Shown: positions 43,164 to 48,288 of the stretch, in pieces
Layout: each line of letters begins with the position of its first letter
Position numbering within the stretch: the first letter of the stretch is position 1
Assembly (NCBI GenBank): GCA_025352905.1
Contig: JANXRX010000010.1
Coordinates: forward strand, 1-48,288
Source of the DNA: Bacteroidota bacterium
GTDB taxonomy: Bacteria; Bacteroidota; Bacteroidia; Chitinophagales; Chitinophagaceae
Direction: 5' to 3'
DNA: 48,288 nucleotides
Translations under genes and position numbers: made by a program
The notes under the pieces: generated by a model
Databases searched by the model: none
What the model saw: the letters and a program-made list of their open reading frames with translations, nothing else
What the model was told of the DNA's origin: nothing

Positions 43164-43181
43164 CGTATTCTGTATTTGACA
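43164..43181 (-). repeat. Right terminal inverted repeat of the Tn7-like element
   Basis: CGTATTCTGTATTTGACA ends the element and is the exact reverse complement of the left end. The 63 bp between tnsA and this repeat contain the inverted copy of the TGATGAGAAT word (43111-43120) and a small AGCC/GGCT hairpin at 43139-43152. Confidence 0.92.
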
Positions 43182-43186
43182 CGGTT
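43182..43186. repeat. Target-site duplication CGGTT, right copy
   Basis: CGGTT directly follows the terminal ACA of the right end and equals the five bases before the left end (27621-27625). Confidence 0.9.
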
Positions 43187-43192
43187 GATTAA

Positions 43193-43301
43193 ATGGATAA
43201 ATGAAGGTGTCTGAAAACCTTACTGTTGTTAGTTTTTTTGGTAATTTGGGCTGGCAGAGAGTTAAATTCAGTGGTAAAATGCTGAATCTTAGTTAATTTA
43301 C
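43193..43301. repeat. Diverged ~105-bp direct repeat, left copy
   Basis: It begins ATGGATAAATGAAGG, continues AACCTTACTGTTGTTAG and ends AAATGCTGAATCTTAG plus TTAATTTAC. The copy at 47010-47113 has TTGGATGAATGAAG, AACCTTACCGACGTTAG and AAATGCCGAATCTTAA plus TTAATTTAC in the same order and spacing. The final 25 bases are 23/25 identical, while the middle is poorly conserved. The remaining bases from 43302 to 43476 hold the hairpin at 43418-43443 and a C-run, and no gene. Confidence 0.65.
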
Positions 43302-43417
43302 CGGGAATCCCCCCCACAATTATAAAGTTGAATCAATGTCACATGATCAACTGCTACAATTTTATTTTTTCCGCCAATCGCATAGTCACCCTTCCCGCGA
43401 CTATTGAAGAAGGACAA

Positions 43418-43443
43418 AAATAGTGGTAGTATGACCACTATTT
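43418..43443. promoter_or_regulatory. 10-bp perfect inverted repeat upstream of the GLPGLI gene
   Basis: AAATAGTGGT (43418-43427) and ACCACTATTT (43434-43443) enclose AGTATG. The centre lies about 46 bp before the GLPGLI start codon at 43477, a usual place for a repressor or activator site. No regulator gene adjoins it, so the binding protein is unknown. Confidence 0.5.
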
Positions 43444-43476
43444 AAAATCAAAAGGGAACCCTAAATTTAGACATTT

Positions 43477-44256
43477 ATGCGTACCTATCTATGTATCATT
43501 CTTCTGCTAACTAATTTTCTAACGAATGGCCAGGAAACAAATGGGAAATTCCAAATTATAAGGCTTGGATATACAACTCAGTCCAGAAGTCCATTAACTG
43601 GAGCAATAATTGAAAACCCCTTTTCAAATTTCTTTATAAACCCGGCAGAAACCTATCGAATAAGAGAATTTAAAGAAATGGATTCGGTCAAATTTATGAA
43701 CCAGGCAAAAGAAGCAGAAATGCATGATCCAAAAATGAATAGGGACATGGCTCTATACATGTTAAAAACAAGCAGCTTGGATATAGCCAAAATGAATCAA
43801 AGTTTTATGTATATTAATAGTGACAGCATGAAAAGCAGGTTACATTTTTTTGATTTTGACAAAAATGAATTTATAGATGTGATAGATACTCTTTCACGGA
43901 TTAGTTGGGAGCTAATTGACTCTTTTAAAATTATTGGTAGGTATAATTGTCAAAAAGCAAAAGGCGTTACAGTTGCCCGAACCTATACTGCCTGGTATGC
44001 TGTAGACATTCCCATAAATGGCGGACCAGACAGGATATTTGGGTTACCTGGTCTTATTTTAGAAGCAGATGCCACTGTAGTGAAAACCGGGGAAATAATA
44101 AGGTTTGTATTTAATAAAATTGCTATCCCAATTGATCTGCCTTTTGACCGCTTAAAATATAAATTCAGTACAAAAACGATCACAGCGGAAGAAAATACCC
44201 TAAGGTCAGCAAAACAATTGCAAAACGTAAAGATCATGAACAAAATGGATCAGTAG
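43477..44256 (+). CDS. GLPGLI family protein
   Basis: A 259-residue secreted or periplasmic Bacteroidota protein. Residues 1-18 form a signal peptide (MRTYLCIILLLTNFLTNG). The family name motif is intact in GGPDRIFGLPGLILEAD (about 185-201), within the usual WYAVDIPINGGPDRIFGLPGLIL context. An upstream CQKAKGVTVARTYTAWYA segment (Cys in IIGRYNCQKA) also matches the family. GLPGLI genes are commonly followed by a TonB-dependent-receptor-like gene, as here, and may act in envelope proteostasis or peptide handling. Function is unknown. It reads away from the transposon end. Confidence 0.9.
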   Translation: MRTYLCIILLLTNFLTNGQETNGKFQIIRLGYTTQSRSPLTGAIIENPFSNFFINPAETYRIREFKEMDSVKFMNQAKEAEMHDPKMNRDMALYMLKTSSLDIAKMNQSFMYINSDSMKSRLHFFDFDKNEFIDVIDTLSRISWELIDSFKIIGRYNCQKAKGVTVARTYTAWYAVDIPINGGPDRIFGLPGLILEADATVVKTGEIIRFVFNKIAIPIDLPFDRLKYKFSTKTITAEENTLRSAKQLQNVKIMNKMDQ

Positions 44257-44277
44257 CTTTAGATATGAATCGCGAAA

Positions 44278-46986
44278 ATGAATAAATTTCAGATTACTAT
44301 TATATTAATTTTCCTGAATCACAATTTGCTATTTTCCCAACAAACCCGCTTGTTTGGAAAAGTAACAGGCGCTGACAAATTACCAGCCACCGGCGTTTCT
44401 GTTATAATTTATAGGCCAGGTAATCAAAACCCTTACAAATTCGCTATTACAGACAAAAACGGGTTTTATAGTATCTCCAATTTCGTTTTTAATGATTCGG
44501 TTCTGGTCCGGTTCAAATCTTTAAATTATAAAGATTCAGCAATTGTAGCAGATAAATCATTTCTCCAGGATAACCAGCTTAAACTGGATATAGAATTAGC
44601 GTATTCACAAAAAAAATTGGACCCAGTAATAGTTACGGCCGTAAAGCCAATCATTGTAAAAGGCGATACCACGATTTTTAATGCGGAGAAGTTTGGAAGT
44701 GAGTCGGAGCTCAAAGTGGAAGATGTACTTAAAAATTTGCCGGGAATGTCTGTAGATAATGACGGTAATCTTAAGTATAAAAATAAAGCAATATCCAAAG
44801 TGTTGATCGAGGGTGATGATTTGTTTGGAAATAATTATAAGATTTTAACCCAAAACCTGGCCGCAAATACACTATCCCAGGTAGAGGCGATAGAGAACAA
44901 TTCGGAAAACCAGGTATTAAAATCATTTAATTCAAACAAAAGAACCATACTCAATCTTAAGCTCAAAAAGCAATTCTTAATCCGGCTATTTGGAGAAACA
45001 AAGTTGAATGGAAGTACAGACAATTACGATGCAAGTGCCAACATATTTTCTTTGCTAAATAAGTTTAAATTTGCAAACATTTTAAGTTTAAATAACGTTG
45101 GAAATGATATTAAAAGGACGTTTTCTGTACCTGCGGATATTTATGAATCGATGGGGCCAAATAATGCTATTGAAAAGCCGGCAAGCCTGAGCAATGAATT
45201 CATCTCTCAAATCACAATTCCCCTCGTAGATAAGAATTTATCTTTTATCAACAAAGACAGGGGGCTTTCATTTAACTCCATACAGAAATTAACAGACAAG
45301 TTAGAAATCAAAGCCGACGGTTTTGGCTTTAAATCAGACAATTATGTTCAAAAATATAAGCAAACTACCTACCTGCAATCCCTGGTTCCGTTTTCTATCG
45401 CAGAAACGTCGAGCAATCAATTTCTAAATCAACAAATCAATGGCAATCTATCTCTTGTCTATGCAAATGGCGAAAAAACGTGTGTAGAGTCTAAATTTGC
45501 CTATTCTGACAAAGAAGAAACAGGAAGCGCCTTATTAAATACCAATAATATTAATTACACCCAGAACAGCCATCAAAACAACCGGCGTTTTTTATTTAGT
45601 TCAATCGCTACACAAAAAATTGCTCCAAAAACAGCCATTGAAATTGAAACACTTTATTTAAATCAGTCAAATCCCCAAACTTTTACGAATTCACCACTAA
45701 ATGCAGCGTATACTAACTTTATAGGTATCGATAGTAATTTTACTAACTTAACCTATCGGATTAATAATCCAATTGATTTTTTTGCAGTCGCCGGCAGATT
45801 ATATAATTACAAAAATATAAATACAAACAAATTAGATCTTAATTTATCAGTTGGCCTTTCAACTACACACCAAACTGTACCTATCTCAACATATAGTTCC
45901 GACCTTTTTCATAATACCCTCAACTTAAATGACTCTTTTAATATTGTAAATTATTATTCCACTGAAAAATACTGGTCAGCAATTAAACTAAGTTATTTTT
46001 CTGGTGACTGGGTATTTAAATTAGGGCCTCAAGTCAATCTGCTCAGACAAAGGCTGCAAAATAAATTCATTACAACACAACCTGATTTCACGAATAAATT
46101 TTTCTTTGATCCGAACCTGAATGTTCGATATAATATTTCCACTAATCGCTCTATCGAGCTAAGTTATAGTTACGTAAATACGCCTTTTAATACCACGGAT
46201 GTATATTCCGGATACCAGCTTCTTGATTATAGAACGTTTAATCTTTCCACCATAAATTACGAAACGATTAAGAATTCGTATAATCAGCAGGTTAGCCTTC
46301 TATATAATAACGTCAGGATGTCAAGCGGACAATTATTACTAATTAATCTGTCCTACAATTTTGGTGAAAATATGTACCAATCAAAATATGACTATTATCC
46401 TTCATATGCCATTCAAAAACTAATTCAATCACCCAGTAACAACAATTCTTTAAACACGTTTATTTTATTTGAAAAAGCGATCTCAGCTATTAAATCCCAA
46501 TTAAGTATCAATACCTTTCTTTCCAGCTATTCTAATTACAGGATAGCCGGTACGGTTATATATAAACAAAACGGGATTAATTATAACCAGGAGTTGAACC
46601 TGCGAACGGCATTTGATCTTCCTTTTAACTTCAAAACCGGGATCAGGTTCATGTATAATAAACAATATTCACCTTTAAATACATTCAATTCCTTTCAGTA
46701 CCAGGTGAAAACTGAAATTAACTACCTGGGCTTATCAAAAAAATTATTGATAAAACTTCGCAACAATATATTTGTTTCAAGTACAGCTGATAAAAGCCTT
46801 GATTTTATTAGTTTATATGGAGAATATAAATTGATAAAAAACAAACTTGCCCTGAATATCACCGGCAATAATTTGCTTGACAATGAAAACATATCTTATA
46901 TACGCCTTACCGGTGATCAATATTCCCAGGAATACACTCATCTGAACAAGAGAATTATAACCATTGGGATTAACTTCCGGTTTTAA
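44278..46986 (+). CDS. Outer-membrane beta-barrel protein with CarboxypepD_reg-like N-terminal domain (TonB-receptor-like)
   Basis: A 902-residue protein. A signal peptide (residues 1-21, ending FSQQ) is followed by a carboxypeptidase regulatory-like beta-sandwich (about 25-105, FGKVTGADKLPATGVSVII...). A plug-like domain follows (about 110-210, LKVEDVLKNLPGMSVDNDG...KVLIEGDDLFGNNY). The rest alternates strands with Asn/Tyr-rich loops, typical of a large 22-strand-type barrel, and the C-terminus ends in Phe (TIGINFRF), as outer membrane proteins do. It resembles the outer-membrane-beta-barrel family often paired with GLPGLI proteins and lacks an obvious SusD partner. The gap to the GLPGLI gene is 21 bp, so an operon is likely. 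Confidence 0.85.
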   Translation: MNKFQITIILIFLNHNLLFSQQTRLFGKVTGADKLPATGVSVIIYRPGNQNPYKFAITDKNGFYSISNFVFNDSVLVRFKSLNYKDSAIVADKSFLQDNQLKLDIELAYSQKKLDPVIVTAVKPIIVKGDTTIFNAEKFGSESELKVEDVLKNLPGMSVDNDGNLKYKNKAISKVLIEGDDLFGNNYKILTQNLAANTLSQVEAIENNSENQVLKSFNSNKRTILNLKLKKQFLIRLFGETKLNGSTDNYDASANIFSLLNKFKFANILSLNNVGNDIKRTFSVPADIYESMGPNNAIEKPASLSNEFISQITIPLVDKNLSFINKDRGLSFNSIQKLTDKLEIKADGFGFKSDNYVQKYKQTTYLQSLVPFSIAETSSNQFLNQQINGNLSLVYANGEKTCVESKFAYSDKEETGSALLNTNNINYTQNSHQNNRRFLFSSIATQKIAPKTAIEIETLYLNQSNPQTFTNSPLNAAYTNFIGIDSNFTNLTYRINNPIDFFAVAGRLYNYKNINTNKLDLNLSVGLSTTHQTVPISTYSSDLFHNTLNLNDSFNIVNYYSTEKYWSAIKLSYFSGDWVFKLGPQVNLLRQRLQNKFITTQPDFTNKFFFDPNLNVRYNISTNRSIELSYSYVNTPFNTTDVYSGYQLLDYRTFNLSTINYETIKNSYNQQVSLLYNNVRMSSGQLLLINLSYNFGENMYQSKYDYYPSYAIQKLIQSPSNNNSLNTFILFEKAISAIKSQLSINTFLSSYSNYRIAGTVIYKQNGINYNQELNLRTAFDLPFNFKTGIRFMYNKQYSPLNTFNSFQYQVKTEINYLGLSKKLLIKLRNNIFVSSTADKSLDFISLYGEYKLIKNKLALNITGNNLLDNENISYIRLTGDQYSQEYTHLNKRIITIGINFRF

Positions 46987-47009
46987 TCGGCGTATTTTCA
47001 TCTTTCCCT

Positions 47010-47113
47010 TGGATGAATGAAGCCGGCCGAAACCTTACCGACGTTAGTTTTACACCTCAAACAAGTGGCTAAATGTAATTTCACTAACAAATGCCGAATC
47101 TTAATTAATTTAC
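47010..47113. repeat. Diverged ~105-bp direct repeat, right copy
   Basis: It matches 43193-43301 in the same order of words: GGATGAATGAAG, AACCTTACC and GTTAGTTTTA, then AAATGCCGAATCTTAATTAA before TTTAC. It ends 18 bp before the DUF502 start codon at 47131, so this copy probably contains the promoter or leader of that gene. Confidence 0.65.
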
Positions 47114-47130
47114 AGCGCAATCAACTGTTT

Positions 47131-47775
47131 ATGAGCGAGCCGCGTGAACCTTTTACTGTACGTAATTACCTTAAAAAATTATTAAAATATTTTTTCCAGG
47201 GCCTGATCGTATTGGCGCCTATCGGTATCACGATCTGGGTAGTATTCGGGCTTTTTGTTTTTGTGGATGGCATCCTGCCCAATATCATTCACATATTCGC
47301 CCCCAATTTTTTACCGAAAGATGAATTAGGTAACCTCAACCGGATCCCCGGCCTGGGTTTTATCGTGGTGATTGTATTGGTATTATTTGTTGGATGGTTC
47401 TCTTCTTTATTTATGGTAAACCGGCTGGTATCGATTCTCGACAGCCTGCTTGAAAAAACACCAGGTATCAAGTTCATTTATTCATCCGTGAAGGATTTCC
47501 TGGAAGCTTTCGGGGGTAACAAAAAGAAATTCGACAAACCCGTACTGGTAAATGTAGACGCCGCGGATGTGTGGCGCGTAGGGTTTATCACACATAATGA
47601 TGTGCATGAATTCGGATTGCCCGATCATGTAACCGTTTATGTACCCCATTCTTATGCGATCTCCGGCATCACCTATATTGTTCCCAAAGAGCGGATCAGG
47701 ACCCTTCCGAACATCAGTGCTTCAGACGCGATGAAGTTTACGATCTCGGGTGGCGTTACGGATGTGCATGAGTAG
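47131..47775 (+). CDS. DUF502 inner-membrane protein
   Basis: A 214-residue protein. The start was placed at ATG 47131 (MSEPREPFTV). The open frame extends another 38 codons upstream, but that part overlaps the repeat at 47010-47113 and is unlikely to be coding. Two membrane segments are clear: FFQGLIVLAPIGITIWVVFGL (about 18-38, with the conserved G-x-x-x-x-x-PIGIT) and FIVVIVLVLFVGWFSSLFM (about 73-91). The IPGLGFI and KTPGIKFIYSSVKDFLEAF segments and the C-terminal VYVPHSYAISGITYIVPKERI are DUF502 hallmarks. The role is unknown. It is followed by a large hairpin. Confidence 0.9.
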   Translation: MSEPREPFTVRNYLKKLLKYFFQGLIVLAPIGITIWVVFGLFVFVDGILPNIIHIFAPNFLPKDELGNLNRIPGLGFIVVIVLVLFVGWFSSLFMVNRLVSILDSLLEKTPGIKFIYSSVKDFLEAFGGNKKKFDKPVLVNVDAADVWRVGFITHNDVHEFGLPDHVTVYVPHSYAISGITYIVPKERIRTLPNISASDAMKFTISGGVTDVHE

Positions 47776-47778
47776 GGA

Positions 47779-47871
47779 CAAGGCATAAGCCATGAAGCAG
47801 GCATAAGCCGTGAAGCAGGCGTAAGCCCTTCTTATTACACTTATGCCTTACGACTTACGCCTTATGCCTTG
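47779..47871. repeat. Long hairpin built from repeated GGCATAAG units
   Basis: The left arm contains GGCATAAGCCATGAAGCA (47782-47799), GGCATAAGCCGTGAAGCA (47800-47817) and GGCGTAAGCCC (47818-47828). The right arm contains the complements CTTATGCC (47840-47847), CTTACGCC (47854-47861) and CTTATGCC (47861-47868). The outermost 11 bp, CAAGGCATAAG (47779-47789) and CTTATGCCTTG (47861-47871), are perfectly complementary. It begins a few bases after the DUF502 stop codon and could end transcription or be a dispersed repeat. The 18-bp direct repeat inside it is notable. Confidence 0.7.
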
Positions 47872-47897
47872 CCTTTCCCCTTAATTCTTTTACTTTG
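47869..47897 (+). promoter_or_regulatory. Candidate promoter of serC
   Basis: TTG (47869-47871) and TTACTTTG (47890-47897) are separated by 18 bp, close to the Bacteroidota -33/-7 pattern. The serC start codon is 18 bp beyond, so the leader would be very short. The -33 part coincides with the foot of the long hairpin. Confidence 0.4.
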
Positions 47898-47914
47898 CTT
47901 TTCAAGTAACCCAC

Positions 47915-48288
47915 ATGAAGCTGCATAATTTTAATTCCGGACCCTCTGTTTTACCGCAACCTGTGCTGGAAGAAGCCTCACGGGCCATCCTTGATTTTAA
48001 TGGTACAGGGTTGTCAATACTCGAGATCGGTCACCGCACACCCTGGTTCCAGGAGGTACTGCAGGAAGCGGTGGCATCTGTCAAAAAACTGATGCAGCTG
48101 GATGATGCATACGAGGTGTTGTTTCTTCACGGCGGCGCTACTACGCAGTTTATGCAGGTACCCATGAACCTGCTCGATGACCATGAAACAGCATCTTATT
48201 GCAATAACGGGATCTGGGGAAGCAAGGCATCAAAGGAAGCAGCCCTGTTTGGGAAGGTGAACGTGGTATCAGATACGGCTGACCGGGG
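47915..48288 (+). CDS. serC: Phosphoserine aminotransferase (3' truncated by window)
   Basis: PLP-dependent enzyme of serine biosynthesis that converts 3-phosphohydroxypyruvate and glutamate to phosphoserine. It also serves pyridoxal phosphate synthesis in many bacteria. The N-terminal part from ATG 47915 to the window end (about 124 codons) is visible and open: HNFNSGPSVLPQPVLEEAS opens the family pattern. The region then contains ILEIGHRTPWFQEV in place of the usual SHRS-x-x-F, LFLHGGATTQFMQVPMNLL (the GGAT-Q phosphate-binding loop) and YCNNGIWGSKASKEA (the family G-x-WS-x-KA-x-x-EA). The remainder lies outside the window. A promoter candidate is immediately upstream. Confidence 0.95.
   Translation, partial: MKLHNFNSGPSVLPQPVLEEASRAILDFNGTGLSILEIGHRTPWFQEVLQEAVASVKKLMQLDDAYEVLFLHGGATTQFMQVPMNLLDDHETASYCNNGIWGSKASKEAALFGKVNVVSDTADR

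Larger units (their letters stand above)
27626..43181. mobile_element. Complete Tn7-like transposon carrying copper-resistance cargo (15,556 bp)
   Basis: The ends are 18-bp perfect inverted repeats starting 5'-TGT and ending ACA-3', and a CGGTT duplication flanks the element. The transposition genes lie at the right end in order tnsA, tnsB, tniB-type tnsC and tniQ, read leftward, plus a TnsE-like gene read rightward. The cargo (28.3-36.7 kb) is a one-direction copper/silver resistance cluster starting with an HMA-AraC regulator. Base composition is visibly more AT-rich than the core genes before 27.5 kb. All transposition frames are intact, so the element may be active. No CRISPR array or cas gene is present. 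The insertion site is intergenic, between the efflux-operon regulator and a GLPGLI gene. Confidence 0.92.

Noticed and set aside
27626..43181. CRISPR-associated transposon (CAST)
   Set aside because: No cas genes, repeat-spacer array or crRNA-like repeats are visible in the element, and the set is TnsA/B/C with TniQ and a TnsE-like protein.
43477..46986. GLPGLI and barrel genes as transposon cargo
   Set aside because: They lie outside the right terminal repeat and after the CGGTT duplication.

Overview
This window looks like a chromosome segment from the Bacteroidota, most likely a Chitinophagaceae-type genome. The evidence is the gene families present: DUF4290, GLPGLI, DUF3347, HYC_CC_PP-like and a large TonB-receptor-like barrel. 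The rplM-rpsI-rpsB-tsf order, promoter candidates resembling the Bacteroidota TTTG/TAnnTTTG pattern, and many small intergenic hairpin repeats fit the same group. No database search was possible, so the taxon is an inference.

Positions 1-27.6 kb are mostly core. In order they hold the 3' end of a surface or secreted protein, gmk, a nitroreductase, tRNA-Lys(CTT), a secreted S10-like serine carboxypeptidase, and a REP-associated transposase bracketed by its own palindromes. Then come murA (with Asp instead of the fosfomycin-target Cys), a DUF4290 protein with an RG-rich tail, pheS, a fatty-acid desaturase, recO, an amidohydrolase, the rplM-rpsI-rpsB-tsf block, a retropepsin-like protease, pyrH, a TolC-type protein, an aminotransferase and an M16 peptidase. 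The stretch ends with a four-gene TetR-TolC-MFP-RND efflux operon, which has a perfect 12-bp inverted-repeat operator candidate in front of the regulator.

Positions 27,626-43,181 are a complete 15,556-bp Tn7-like transposon. Its ends are 18-bp perfect terminal inverted repeats of the 5'-TGT...ACA-3' type, and a perfect 5-bp direct duplication CGGTT flanks it. One end carries tnsA, tnsB, a TniB-type tnsC and tniQ in one direction. A 587-residue gene meets tniQ tail to tail, and I recognise it as TnsE-like. The cargo is a copper/silver detoxification cluster transcribed towards the other end. It runs from an HMA-AraC sensor-regulator fusion through an HMA-MauE/DoxX membrane protein, an HYC_CC_PP-like His/Cys protein, two DUF3347 proteins and a haem-binding-domain protein. 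After these come a 24-residue Cys-Cys microprotein, a CPH-type Cu P-ATPase and a fused CopA-CopB multicopper oxidase. The left end also holds a frameshifted relic of a probable E2-like/SEC-C protein.

Right of the transposon are a GLPGLI protein and an outer-membrane beta-barrel protein, flanked by a diverged direct repeat of about 105 bp. The window closes with a DUF502 membrane protein, a long hairpin made of repeated units, and the start of serC.

The main discovery is the self-contained Tn7-like element. It apparently combines both Tn7 target-selector types (TniQ/TnsD-like and TnsE-like) with a mobile copper-resistance island. It does not sit beside any Tn7 attachment gene that I can recognise here.
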